Notes: a model not told the origin generated them from the letters alone. DNA of 64,000 bases from Monilinia fructicola (GCA_008692225.1 VICG01000012.1:1984001-2048000), one strand, 5' to 3'. Shown: positions 22,463-34,611, counted from the stretch's first letter. Numbers and translations are program-made.

Positions 22463-24067
22463 TCACTGACCCGAAGGCGCCCTGAGCAGTCCAAGATTCC
22501 TGAGCTGAGCCTCCAGCTCACTCACTGATCTAAACGGGACCTGAGGCGTCGAGGGATCAAGAGAAACCTTGTTGAATTGGAGTTTCGCGTCAGCGCTCCC
22601 ATCCGAAGATGTCTTTCCCCCCTTCAGACTCTCCATATGAGCAACGCTCTGCACTGGAAAAGCTCCATGGATCCCAGAGAGCCCCTCGTGCATCTCGTAG
22701 AAGGGATATCCGTGCTCGGCATAGGTCGCTGCGGAGATTGGGGTTGCGGGTGGTTTGATGCCCACTACCTTCTCGAAAACTTCGGCGTTGAGCATTTGGA
22801 TGTTGAACCTGAGACCATTCTGCTTATCCCAATCTTGGCTGGGCACAAAGTCTTTGACAATCCTTTGTTTGATAAGGCCACCGGGCGCGATGGCCATTTC
22901 TGGGTGGGCGTTCGCGGGTGCGGAAAGTGCTGGACATGGGCCACGGCTACCCCTGGTTGGTATACCGGCCGGAGGAATGATGATTACCGAGCTCTGTTGT
23001 AAGATAGGAGGTCAGCAAGAATACTTCCAGTGAGCTGATGATTCCAAGAGAACTACAATTGCCACATACGTTTCTGAGACCCGCGTGGTCCAATCTCATC
23101 TTTAGATATATGTGTCAGTCACAAGCCTGACCACCTTCTGGGAAAATCTTACCGTCCTTCAATTCTCGGCCTCTAAATATTAATCTCTTGCCAAAGATGT
23201 GAGAACCTGCGGTGTGGTAAAATGTAGTCCTCAGTTCGCGCACCGTCTTGGTCAAGTCGACGATTAGATTTACCCTCTTTCCGGTCTCGGTGATCACGAA
23301 AATCTTGGCATCTGCTCGAACCTTGGTGACCGATGGGATGACCTCGATCTGGATCCCGCAGAATGCATCGGCCCCAGTGATCTGAGCTTCAACCGAGTAT
23401 CCATCACCCGCAGGCGTCGCGACGAATTGCATGACTTTTCCATCAAGCTTAGCGATGCCATCGAGCCAGAGCTGTCCATTGCGGCCCGTGACGACATAGT
23501 CCTGGATGGGTTTACCCTTGGCAAGCATTTCTTGACGTCGCCGATGGGTTTCCGGGGATTCGACGGCGCACTCTCCGGAGACGGCATTCACTCCGCCAAC
23601 ACAGACTTTGACCGCAAATGCATGGCGCGATGTAAAGTCAATCCACATGGCCTCTCGCTCTATGGAAGAATCTTAGCATCCCCGTGCAGCGACCCGAACA
23701 TATCCAACATGATACGAAGGTTTATACGAAAGAAGGTGACGAGCACAAGCAGAGGCCAAGCAAATCCAGAAGACTCACGATGGATGGGCACAAACGCCCC
23801 GCCTTTGGTAACCATAGATTCGGGCAGGTTGCCCTTGTATCTATCGACGGAGTAGATCGGGAAGGCCCCAAGATCTGGCGGGAGAGCATACGCCTTGTCA
23901 TTGTCGGGAACGCGGATCGTGCGTCGAAGAGAGACATCCAGGATCTCAGTGTCGTAGGCACCTTTATAGGTGAGACGGATCGTTCTGTGGCTCAAATCAT
24001 CACCATCTCCCCGGTCGTACTTTTCCTCCAACGTCATGCGCAACGGATGAACTTCAGGGTGACTCAT
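22463..24067 (-). CDS. Fungal protein with internal ubiquitin-like domain
   Basis: Four exons on the minus strand: 24067-23779, 23659-23153, 23094-23070 and 22991-22463. Introns are 119, 58 and 78 nt and all junctions keep frame (449 residues). Residues about 1-200 form a domain I remember from uncharacterised ascomycete proteins: QREAMWIDF, VCVGGVNAVSGE, PIQDYVV, QLWLDGI, GYSVEAQITG. A ubiquitin-like fold follows (about 215-282), with strands KIFVITETGKRVNLIV, the helix TVRELRTTFY, GKRLIFRGREL and DWTTRVSETSVIII. It lacks a terminal Gly-Gly, so it cannot be conjugated like ubiquitin. The C-terminal part (about 300-385) has a second conserved block (APGGLIKQ, GIKPPATPIS, YAEHGYPFYEM). The third exon is only 25 nt; its acceptors (GATGAG and CAGAG) were chosen because they keep frame and restore the last Ubl strand. 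A CTTAG directly before the ATG may end a leader intron. Function unknown; it may act as an adaptor for ubiquitin receptors or the proteasome. Confidence 0.75.
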
Positions 24068-25117
24068 TCTAAGGATAATTAGTAGGACGGACGTATTCAC
24101 AAGAGGAAAGGCTGTGGGTCTTGCTTGAATGTGTCTAGAGACTTGTAATCTTCTGTAGCTGTTTTTAAGTATTGATCGAAAATAAGATACGAAACTTTGT
24201 GGATGCTAAGTCTGGGAGGGAAGGTGTTGCATTTAAATAGGATAGAATAGGATAGGGAAAGGCAAAGACATTGAGGATGACCAAAGAATGAGGAGGGAGC
24301 GAGGTGAGAGTCATGATAGATTGCAGTTGATGATGATTCAAAATATCAAATTTATGATTCTATTTATATTTTCAGAACGATTCATCAAATGAATGTCTTT
24401 ATATACAAAAAGGTTGATTAGTCATTCAACAACTCAACTACTCATCTACTCATAAATTTGATTCAATTTAATCTGCTATAAGAATCTTATCATAGATATA
24501 TATATACATCTTGAAACTGTCATGTGATAAATAAATAGACATCCATGGATTTCATTTCAAGTCTATTTACGAAGTTAACTCAACACTCGACATGAATTAT
24601 TAACCAATATATAAGAAAAGCTGTTCATGAATGTATAAATCATCCATCTCTAGATTAACCTTGGAACCCGTGGACACTCAGGTCAAGAATATGAATTCAA
24701 CTCGGATATTGGAATCATAGATTAAAAATCAAAGCAGGAATAAATCAATAGATAAATGGTAATGATTACTCTCCGGTGCCATTCTTATTACTTAGCACCA
24801 TACTAGATCCCCCTCCCATTCAACCTTCATCACCTCATCCTCATCACCTCATCCTCGTTTCCATCCTTATTCTCATAACAAAATAAATCAATAAATCAAT
24901 AAAATCCAAAAGGAAAAAAGAAAAAAAAAACATAACAACATATAAACAACGCCAAAAGAATGGATAGATGAACAATCCGACCCCCGACCTAAAAATTATC
25001 CCCCATCCTACACCTATCCTAACCATCCTATTTTGCCCGATTCCAAAGTCATGCCCTATAATGTACAATTTGAATCCAAAAGAGTTTGGTGAAGTATCCC
25101 CCCAAAAGAAGTCACTC
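24068..25117. other. Spacer between Ubl gene and ace2
   Basis: AT-rich, no gene supported. The left part holds the Ubl gene promoter and the right part the ace2 3' region, including an A-rich run near 24910-24930. Confidence 0.5.
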
Positions 25118-27469
25118 TTATGGACTACCGAAAAATACATCTTCCTCATTCCTGAATAATGCCGAGTTGTCAGTGGTGACATTAAACATGCTGTCAAATT
25201 TTCCTATCAGAAGATCCGGCTCACGATCGAGCTGTGTAGCGCTGGAACTCCCCGTGGTGGCAAAAGCCTCCAAAAACATATCATCCTGTTCTGTGATATT
25301 TGGCAGATTACTGAGTTCACCACTATTCGAAACAGCATCAAGATCATAAAAGTTGGCACTAGCTGTGGGTGAAGAAGACGATTGGCATAAAGCCGGCGGG
25401 GAGTAGTTGCTCTGCGCAGATTTTGTCGGTGATGCAGGATTTGATACAACTTGCTCAGAAAGGTTGGATCGGTTGCGGAATACCGATGGGGCGTGTGTTG
25501 ATTGTATGGCATTTGGTTCTACGCATTCTGCAATGGATGTCATCGACGAGATTGAGGATATTGATGCAGCAACCGACGAAGACCTCTCTCTAGAAAAGTG
25601 ATAGCTATCGTGTGTGGAGAGGGAGCTTTGAGAATAACCATAATCCCCAAAGGGTTTATCATCAAGTACATCAAGATCACTGCGAGGCGATTGGGCGCAT
25701 GCACTTTCCGAATATTCTGATGATGACGTTTCTGAGGGGCTCGTCTTATTCTTGCTTCGAGTTCGCGAGGACTTGTCCTGTCGTTCTTCATCATCAGGTC
25801 GACTCTTCCTTGGCCTCCCTCTCTTGACCGTCTTCTTGACCACACCTTCAAAGGCCCCAATACACATCCCGCGCTGTCTATGGCGGGTCAAAGCATCGTG
25901 TCTTGCGAAACTGTTTCCGCATTGACATGGATAGGGTTTCACACCGCTATGAATCTTTGCATGTCGTTTGAGATCGTGTTGGCGCACAAAGCATTTGTGG
26001 CAGTGTGGACATTGAAATTGTCGGTCGCCAAGATGGGTTTGAACATGTGACTTGATGTTTTCTTTTCGGCCAAACCGTTTACCACAGTCCGGATATAGGC
26101 AAAGCCATTTCGTATCTCCAGGTTCCGGTGCTTGGATGTAGGTAGCAATATCATCGATGGTGATTCCAGTATCGGTGATTGACTCTTCGAGGTTGATACT
26201 CGACACCGATTCCGATCGTCGGTAAGACCGAGCCGGAGAACTACAAGCAGGCTCTGAGGATGGAAGACCGTGGTGATAATTCGACATGGGATAAGGTGAG
26301 ACGTCGGGCGCTTCCAAAATTGGTCTGTTGGTGAAGGGATCTCTGAAAGCATTGCCGCGAGTTTGCTCTGGTGTTGAGGGATATGAGAGATCTTGTGAAA
26401 CATTAGAAGAAGTCGGTGAGTATTGAGCCGCTTGAAATTGTGGATCGTTCTTCATAAAGTCGAGGTTAAGAGTTGACATGTTCATGAAATTGGATGTTGG
26501 CATTGGTGCGGAGTCAAATGTGCTGGCAGTGGGTATGGGTCCAGATTCGGGTGGGGTCGGTACGGCTTTCATCTCAGCTTCTCGTCTCATGTCATCAAAA
26601 ACATTCTTAGCTCTCTGATTACTTTTAGGCTTGATCGTCTCCTCCATCGAGGTATCGTAATCATCACGAAATCTTTGCGGGATGTGCTCCTGCTTGATGG
26701 TTCGGTTGAAGGGGCTATCCAGGGGAGCCGGGGGAAAGTAATCTAGAGCAATGAGAATTGGTCCCTTGAGTCATGATGACCACTTACTGGTAGAGTTTGC
26801 ATCTGGAGGTGTAATCGGCCGTTGAGGTGATTTCAAAGCTAGGTTCTCGAATTGAGCGACTCTATCCAAGATCACACCACTAATGCTCCTCGATGATCTC
26901 CTGCTGTGGTTTGCCGAACTTGGCTGTGAATGGACACTGGGAATCTCAGATTCGTTGAAGAATTCCAGGAAGGTTGGTGTCATTGCTGTGCTTGTAGCGA
27001 AAAAGTCAAAGTCATTGCCCGCGTTGAAGCTTGGGTCGACTGGTATGATCGGGTTCATCGGACCGGAGTAAGAATATGAGTGTTGATGTCCTTGCACCTC
27101 ATATGGGTTCGAGCATCCGGAATCGAAGGATTGCCTGTGTGGGGTGACGAGTGGTGAAACAAATTGGTTCTCGTCATTGTCGTAAATGGGAAATGGCTGC
27201 TGGCCCGGGCGAACGAGTCTCTGCGGCTGCGTCTCTCGCAAAATATGCTGTGGTGTCGTTTGATATCCTATGTTAGTATTACTTACCGATTGATCCTGCT
27301 GTTGTATTGGGCGTGGTCGTGTATCCAAGCTCATTCCACGTCGGTGGGCATGTCTTTGGACTGGTGGCAGGTTGTTTGCCTTCACTGCATCGAACGCGGT
27401 GGGAGTCGAATTTTGTCGTCTATGTTGTCGGTGTCGATTTTGAAGGTTGTTGGTTGGATTAGACAGCAT
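25118..27469 (-). CDS. ace2: C2H2 transcription factor Ace2/Swi5 type
   Basis: Two exons on the minus strand, 27469-26788 and 26742-25118, with a 45 nt intron (768 residues). An in-frame ATG at 27526 would add 19 residues. Residues about 442-521 are the Swi5/Ace2 zinc-finger block: CLYPDCGKRFGRKENIKSH, then CPHCHKCFVRQHDLKRH, then an atypical third finger (CQCGNSFARHDALTRH ending RGMC). An AT-hook (KRGRPRK) follows at about 536-542. The N-terminal exon holds three H-x-R-x-x-S sites (Ser21, Ser47, Ser193), the consensus of Cbk1/NDR kinases, which in yeast restrain nuclear export of Ace2 through the RAM pathway. In yeast Ace2 drives cell-separation genes. In filamentous ascomycetes its homologues affect hyphal wall, conidiation and virulence. 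The 5' flank is long and repeat-rich. The family assignment is firm; the choice between Ace2 and Swi5 is moot in this group, which normally has one gene. Confidence 0.9.
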
Positions 27470-27526
27470 TATGAATGCTAGAAGAGTTCGGAAATGTCGT
27501 CGATTGAAAGTATTGCAATTAAGCAA

Positions 27527-28756
27527 ACCTATATGTTCCGAGACTATGTATGCATTGCATTATTAGCGTGATTATGATATATGCAAGATGGAGCGGTCTA
27601 GATATGTCTGTTATCCATACCTCACGCAGCGCAAGCCGTTAGGCCGGGCAAAAAAATGATTCTTTAGGACGGCTCAGCAGTTATTGACTCGTTGTTTGAG
27701 TCTTGCTTAATAGGATTAGGGACTTCCTCAGCCCTTTGAAGTCAGTCAATCAAGAGCAACGGAAGAAAAAGCTAATACTTGGATTCTTAACGAGAGACTC
27801 CTTGGGCAGAGGAAGTTCGCGTGTTGAGGGGGTCTTTTGCTTCTTTTCTTTTTAATTATTTTTTGGGTACAGTATCTGGTAGCATCTAAGGTACAATGTA
27901 TGATTTTTGGAGAATGAAGTTTTTTGGGATGTGAATTTGTGGAGATGTGTGGAGAGAAAGAATTGATGATGATGAGGGGGATGAAGGGTAAAGAATTGAA
28001 GGTTTAGATGTTATTCCAGCGCATCCTCCCTCCTTGCTGGATTTGGATGTTATGTTATCTCAGGCGCCAAAATCAACAAGTTTCGGTTGAGACGGCAACC
28101 GAGAAGATTAATCATCCAATGAGAGAGAGGAAAAGGGAAGATCTAGACATAATGGGGATAGACCAACTTCGGATGAATTAGATTCTCCGAGTACGAATTT
28201 AATAATAGGTGAGTCTGGTAAGTGTGAGTGAGTAGCGTAGACGGAGTAATAAGTGTGAGTAACGTATACGGAGTGAGTGTGAGCAACGGATACGGAGTGA
28301 GTGTGAGTACCTAGTAGGCGAAGAGTAAGGTGAGATGAGATGAGATGAGGTGAGGTGAGGTGAGGTGAGGCGAGGTGAGGTGGTGCTAGTAATTACCTAA
28401 GCAGGGAGGAGGTACATGATGATAATTTGATTGGAATCATCAATTTATCAATAGATGGAGATGGAATGGTGATGATGGTGACGATGATGATGGTGATGGT
28501 GATGGTGATGGCGATGATGGTGATTGTGATGTGAGGATACAAAGTATTGTGCTTGAGCTATACTCTGTAATATTCTAGTACTGTACTACTTTCGATAACT
28601 CTAGTATCTATATAAGTCTTACATACCCGTGGACCTAGTAGATGTCTATCTCCACTACCTACTCCGTACAGCACTAGGTAGGTATCAATCGTATCTAGAT
28701 AATTATTAATATCCATAGTACTGTACTATACTAATAAGTAGATTAATTATAATGAA
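27527..28756. other. Upstream region of ace2
   Basis: No gene supported. It holds degenerate repeats of the GTGAGTGAGTAGCG/GGAGTGAGTGTGAG type (28202-28318), a GAGAT/GAGGT run (28330-28385) and a GATGGT run (28450-28525). This is the probable promoter side of ace2. Confidence 0.5.
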
Positions 28757-28863
28757 TATTTATTTATTCGTATATTTATTTATTCGTATATTTATTTATT
28801 GGTATATTTATTTATTCGTATATTTATTTATTCGTATATTTATTTACTAGTATATTTATTTAT
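28757..28863. repeat. 16 bp tandem repeat
   Basis: Six to seven near-identical copies of TATTTATTTATTCGTA, with single substitutions in the fourth and last copies. Confidence 0.85.
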
Positions 28864-28966
28864 AACTATAATATCTTTCCTTTGTTTAATTCTTAATTAA
28901 TTATAATAAATCTCTTAATATAATATATTAATTCTTTAAATTTAACTAAAATAAATATAAAATAAA

Positions 28967-29463
28967 CTAAAAGAAAATAAAATAAAATAAAAATAAAATA
29001 AAATAAAATAAAATAAAATAAAATAAAATAAAATAAAATAAATAAAATAAATAAAATAAATAAATAAAATAAAAATAAAATAAAATAAAATAAAATAAAA
29101 TAAAATAAATAAATAAAATAAAATAAAATAAAATAAAATAAAATAAAATAAAATAAAATAAAATAAAATAAAATAAAATAAAATAAAATAAAATAAAAAT
29201 AAAATAAAATAAAATAAAATAAAATAAAATAAAAAATAAAATAAAATAAAATAAAATAAAATAAAATAAAATAAAATAAAATAAAAATAAAATAAAATAA
29301 AATAAAATAAAATAAAATAAAATAAAATAAAATAAAATAAAAAATAAAATAAAAATAAATAAAATAAAATAAAATAAAATAAAAAAAATAAAATAAAAAA
29401 TAAAATAAAATAAAATAAAATAAAATAAAATAAAAATAAAATAAAATAAAATAAAATAAAATA
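28967..29463. repeat. Long (AAAAT)n pentanucleotide array
   Basis: About 500 bp of AAAAT (AATAA) units with occasional four- or six-base units as the only interruptions. The minus-strand frame of 168 codons across it, all Phe, Ile, Leu and Tyr, is an artefact of the repeat. It lies midway in the 3 kb divergent spacer between ace2 and the CBS/PB1 gene. Confidence 0.95.
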
Positions 29464-30464
29464 CAGTCTTCATTTTCTATTTTTTAAACTAATCATTTCA
29501 AGGTTAGATTAAATCAGTTTCAGTTTCCTTTCTTGATCATTTTATCGATAATCATCTGAGCAAAATCATCTCCGGCTGAAATCATTTCCATTTCCATTTC
29601 CATTTCCATTCTTAGTACTGCCCAATGTACTCTGTATTTATTACTCACACCTGGGCAATTGCAGTCCATAGAGTTTGTAACCTTTTTTTTGGTTTATTTT
29701 GCCTATTTAGGTAATTAATTACTGTGATCAAGACTAGGTATACGGAAGACTGACTATTCATGGCCACAGCCCGAATACTATTGAATTGAATTGAATTGAA
29801 TTGAACTGAATTGAATTGAATTTGATTTGATTTGATTTGAATTTGAATTTGAATCTCGGTGTTCCCCTATCAACATCCACTTCCACCACCCCCATTCGTT
29901 ACCAATTTCTTCCTTCCCTCCGACTCCCGAGTCTTCTTCCAAGGTTGTTCTCGTTCCCGTCGTGTTCCTCTCCTTCTTCGGAGTACTACTGGGCATTGCT
30001 ACTGGGCATTGCTACTGACCGGTACTCTCTACTGAGTCCTGACCTACCTAGATATCTATCCATCTATCCATCTATCCATCTATCTCTCGACTTACCAGGT
30101 CCACGGGTATCGATGAAAGGGCCAAAAAAAGGGATGGCAGAAGGTTAAAAAAGGAAAAAATTAATTCTTGGAATTCAATATAAAAATCAATTCCAAACCA
30201 ATAATTCAAACCAATCCATTTGAACTTCTTCCAAACTTACCTATATTCTATATTCTATATTCTATATTCCACATTGCACACCATATTCCATATTCCATCG
30301 TCCTTCTTCCATCTTCCATCTTCCGTCTTCCTTTTTTAATTTATATGATTTTCCATACATGCCGCTATTGACTTTTTTTTCTACATTAACCTACCTTAGT
30401 AGCTTCTACCCTACCTCCTACATCATAATACCTTGTTCATAAAGTTGTGAGCGCATAATTAATC
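29464..30464. other. Upstream region of the CBS/PB1 gene
   Basis: Promoter side of the CBS/PB1 gene, with a CCATTT run (29584-29611), a GAATT/GATTT run (29779-29853), a CTATCCAT run (30052-30086) and a TATTCTA run (30238-30271). No gene seen. Confidence 0.5.
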
Positions 30465-32707
30465 ATGGCATCCACTACTGGAACAATGCGTGCCCGTGGT
30501 CAACTGCCTGTCTTTAACAATAGTTCTGCCTCGAATATCCCTCGACCCGCACCAGAATCTCATGCGACTCATGTAACTACTACTCCAAATACACACAGTG
30601 AAGTTGGTGGATCCAGTATGAGTGCAAGCAGAGCAAAACAATCCAAGAGGGATGAGGTATGTTCTATGCGTCTGCCTATTATTGATTGATGTTCTTCCCC
30701 CCCCCTCCCCCCTTTTGGGAGTTTTCCCGTAGATCTCAAGAGAATCAAAATTTCCGCATTGGGGTGCAAAGAATTCCACCATGCCGCAAATCAAACGTCA
30801 AAAGAGTAGGACGAGGTTAACAGCGCCACAGGCCATCCGGCGGAAGATCGAAACGGATCTCAGCAAGAAGAGTAAGACGACGGGTCGTGCTCGACAGACA
30901 AGAAAAGCCCCGCCGGGAACCGTTCTCGCCCTTCGCCCCAGTCAAGCTCTGCAGATAAAACCTAATACGACGGTGGCAGAGGCTGCCCAGTTGATGGCAG
31001 CAAAGAGAGAAGATTGTGTCCTAGTTACCGACGATGACGACCGCATTGCAGGCATTTTTACGGCCAAAGATTTGGCTTTCCGAGTCGTGGGCGCGGGCAT
31101 CAAGGCTGCCAATATTACAATCGCTGAGATTATGACCAAGAATCCGCTCTGCGCCCGAACCGATACCAGTGCTACCGATGCCTTGGATTTGATGGTGAGA
31201 AAGGGGTTCCGTCATTTGCCAGTCATGGACGAAAATCAAGATATTTCGGGTATCCTTGATATCACAAAGTGCTTTTACGATGCCATGGAAAAATTGGAGC
31301 GGGCATATAGCTCATCGAGAAAACTTTATGATGCGTTGGAAGGTGTTCAATCCGAGTTGGGCTCCAGCCAGCCGCAACAAATTATCCAATATGTAGAGGC
31401 GCTCCGATCAAAGATGTCCGGACCTACCTTGGAATCCGTCCTGACTGGAATCCCACCGACGACCGTCACTGTACGAACATCAGTCAAGGAAGCTGCCGCG
31501 TTGATGAAGGAGAACCATACCACGGCCGTTCTTGTTCAAGATGGAGGTTCAATTACCGGTATTTTTACCAGTAAAGATGTCGTTCTACGTGTCATCGCGC
31601 CAGGATTGGACCCCTCCAACTGCTCTGTTGTGCGTGTCATGACCCCGCACCCGGATTTTGCTCCTATGGATATGAGTATTCAGGCGGCGCTGAGAAAGAT
31701 GCATGGTAAGGTTTCTGGTCCTTGGAGACATTCAATCGCTAACTTTGATAGATGGTCATTACCTGAACTTGCCAGTTATGAACGCCCAAGGCGAAATTGT
31801 CGGAATGGTGGATGTTCTGAAACTTACATACGCGACCCTGGAGCAAATCAACACGATGCAGACGGGTGAAAGTGATAGCGGTCCCGCGTGGAACAAGTTC
31901 TGGATGTCTCTAGAGCACGAAACCGAATCAATGATATCTGGCGAAGGCAGCCATCATCACACAACCGGTGGCCGTTCCTTGATGTCCCCAGACATGTCAC
32001 GGAGCCATGAACGCCAAGTTGATGCCAGTGTTGCCCCCAATGACTCTGCTTCTCACGTTGGTCTAGACTCTCCTTCACATTCGCACTTGAGTCGCCACGT
32101 AGATACCCCTCCCGAGGATGTTCCATTCGCATTCAAATTCAAGGCCCCAAGCGGACGTGTGCATAGAGTTCAAGTCATAGCTAGCCATGGTCTATCGGAA
32201 CTTATCACTGCTGTTACAAATAAACTTGGGGCAGAAATTGATGCTGTGGGAGGTGTAGCAACTGTAGAGGATGGCAAACTTGGGTCGTCCGGGTTCGCTC
32301 TCAGCTATCTAGATGATGAGGGTGATTCCGTATCAATCACAACCGACGAAGATCTCTTGGAAGCAATCGTTCTCGCCAAAAATGGCCACCGGGATAAAGT
32401 TGACTTGTTCGTCCATGATCCAGAGAAGCCACCAATGGCCGCGACTTTGGACCCTCAACCACCCGTCATTCAAGTAGCGACTCCTCCAGGATCAGGTACG
32501 ATCCGAAGACGTCGGACTGCTGATGAAGATGATGAGAGTGATGATGAACCGAGAGTCAGATCAAAGTCGCGAAGGTCAGCGGCCCCACAGCCAGCTCCAG
32601 AAGTCATTCCAGGTGTACCAAACGAGCTCTTATTGCCAGGAGCAATCGTGACTCTTGCAGTTGTTATTGTTGGAGTTTTTGCACTGACTCGCGCTACGAG
32701 CCGTTAA
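30465..32707 (+). CDS. CBS and PB1 domain membrane-anchored protein
   Basis: Three exons: 30465-30656, 30832-31705 and 31752-32707 (673 residues). Four CBS motifs form two pairs, at about 100-150 and 165-212, then 268-322 and 333-384. Recognisable repeats are EDCVLVTDDDDRIAGIFTAKD, GFRHLPVMDE, TTAVLVQDGG with GIFTSKD, and HYLNLPVMN. CBS pairs bind adenine nucleotides and sense energy state. A PB1 domain follows (about 479-578; FAFKFKAPSGRVHRV, then an acidic DDEGD and TTDEDLLEAI). It offers heterodimerisation with another PB1 or Phox-type partner. A basic, acidic-patched linker leads to one C-terminal membrane span (650-669), so the protein is probably tail-anchored facing the cytosol. The acceptor at 30831 was chosen because homologues I recall run SKRDE-AIRRK. 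An acceptor at 30732 is also in frame and would add 33 residues. uS2m follows 368 bp downstream. Confidence 0.9.
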
Positions 32708-33075
32708 TATAATGTCTTAGAGCTTGCGTTCACATTGTTAGACTTCAATTCTCTGTAGATCTCCATCGTATAGACGGAGTCATACAAGCATCATGATGCC
32801 TTCTGATAACCATTTGATAGTTTTACGCGAATTCAAGTCTATACCCTTCTTTGCACATAATTGAATCTAGCTATCATAGTCAAACTGCATGTGAAATTTG
32901 AATTATCATCCTATAGCTCCATGCATGCTCATGTTCTCGAACCTTGTCACCATCGAAAGCGAAAAGAGTATTTTCCAAAACAGGATTAGCGCATATCTCC
33001 CCACTAGCGCGATATCCATGTCCGAGATCTCAAAAAAGTCTCGATAACACCCAAAGCGCCATAAACACTTCGAAA
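32708..33075. other. Short spacer before uS2m
   Basis: 3' region of the CBS/PB1 gene and promoter of uS2m. No other feature recognised. Confidence 0.5.
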
Positions 33076-34280
33076 ATGATATTAAGAAATATTGCGATAC
33101 GGCATGGTAAGTTGCTGTGGCCCTTGAGTGTCTGGACCATTAATTGAAGCTCAAAATAGGCCGAAAAGCGCTCGCTGCACCCCTCCGCCTCTCTCAATTC
33201 CGCACCCTCTCAACAGAGACCTCGACCCTCGAAGCCTCAATAGACAACCATAACAAGCAAACCAATTCCCTCGAAGCCACACTCAATTCCCTCCACCTCA
33301 CCCGCAACTTCACACCTCCACAGAAGAAGAAGGCGCGGGATCCAAACGCCACTAGTGTCGCAAAAGACTTCCAAGCTTACAACCATATCAAGCGAAGAAC
33401 CGCAAACTTGGGATCCGTCATACCCAAGCACTATGAACCCTATCAGCTTATCATCAACCCTCCGGCGCCAAAAGATATCACGCTCGAGCTTTTGATGGCT
33501 AGCCAGAGTCATTTGGGCCATGCGACTCAGCTTTGGAATCCGGCAAATCAGAGATATATCTATGGTATTCGACAGGGTATACACATCATCAGCTTGGAGG
33601 AGACGGCCGCTCACCTCCGTCGTTGTGCCAAGGTTGTAGAAGGTGTAGCGTACCACGGGGGTCTCATCCTCTTCGTCGGCACTCGAGCTGGTCAGGATTC
33701 CGCCGTCGTCAAAGCCGCTTCCCTGGCGAAGGGTTGCCATCTGTTTAACCGTTGGGTGGCGGGTAGTATCACTAATGGCGACCAGATTCTCGCCAAGTGT
33801 GCGATCAAGGCTGTGGATGCCAACGATGAGGTTGTGGCGGGATACGAGGACAAGCTTCTGAGTTGGAAGGCGTTGAAGCCGGATCTGGTGGTTTGCTTGA
33901 ACCCGCTGGAGAACTATATCTTGTTGCATGAGTGTGGGCTGCATAATATTCCCACGATTGGTGTTATTGATACGGATGCGGATCCGACTTGGGTTACGTA
34001 TCCAATACCGGCCAATGATGACAGGTTTGTTTGCTTTTTTCCTCCTTCGTTTCGGTACGTGTGCTGATGATTCGACAGTCTGCGATGTATCCAACTCATA
34101 GCTGGCGTCCTGGGTCGTGCAGGTGAAGAGGGCCAAAGAAAGCGTCTCGAAGCTGCCAAAGAGGGCATAGTTACCTGGCTACCACCACCCGATCTCGGTG
34201 AGCCCGTGACGGCAGAAAGTCGAGCGAGAGCAGCGGCGGAAAAGGCGGCGGCCAAGAAGAGAGGCGCGAACAGTAGTTGA
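33076..34280 (+). CDS. MRP4: Mitochondrial small-subunit ribosomal protein uS2m
   Basis: Three exons: 33076-33106, 33160-34024 and 34079-34280, with introns of 53 and 54 nt (365 residues). The first 30 residues are Arg-rich, lack acidic residues and contain FRTLST, a typical mitochondrial presequence. The body is ribosomal protein S2: LLMASQSHLGHATQLWNPANQRYIYGIRQGIHII, ILFVGTR, WVAGSITN, PDLVVCLNP and the IPTIGVIDTDADP block. The Lys/Ala/Arg tail fits a mitochondrial rRNA contact. The symbol follows the yeast name of the uS2m protein. Confidence 0.93.
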
Positions 34281-34516
34281 ATGTGTATGATTATGTCGAT
34301 AAAAATGGATTCACGGGCAAATAGCATGTACATTATGCATACGATGTTTCTCCTTCCATCTAGTGATCCCTCCGTTGTCCGCGGCGTGCTTCCCTCCTCC
34401 CATCGCTTCGCTGCCCGAAGTTTAGAGCCTCAAGCGAGTTCCCGCCCCCTTCCTCGGTATCGGCGAGAAGACTCTAGACTGTTTTTCCCTTTTTATCCTT
34501 ACCTCATGATACATAT

Positions 34517-34549
<33 letters not shown>

Positions 34550-34578
34550 TACATATATACATACATATATATACATAT

Positions 34579-34611
<33 letters not shown>

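Noticed and set aside
28967..29473. 168-codon minus-strand frame rich in Phe, Tyr, Leu and Ile
   Set aside because: It translates the (AAAAT)n array; a pentamer repeat reads openly by chance.
33237..34136. 299-codon minus-strand frame opposite uS2m
   Set aside because: Antisense shadow of a well-supported ribosomal protein gene.
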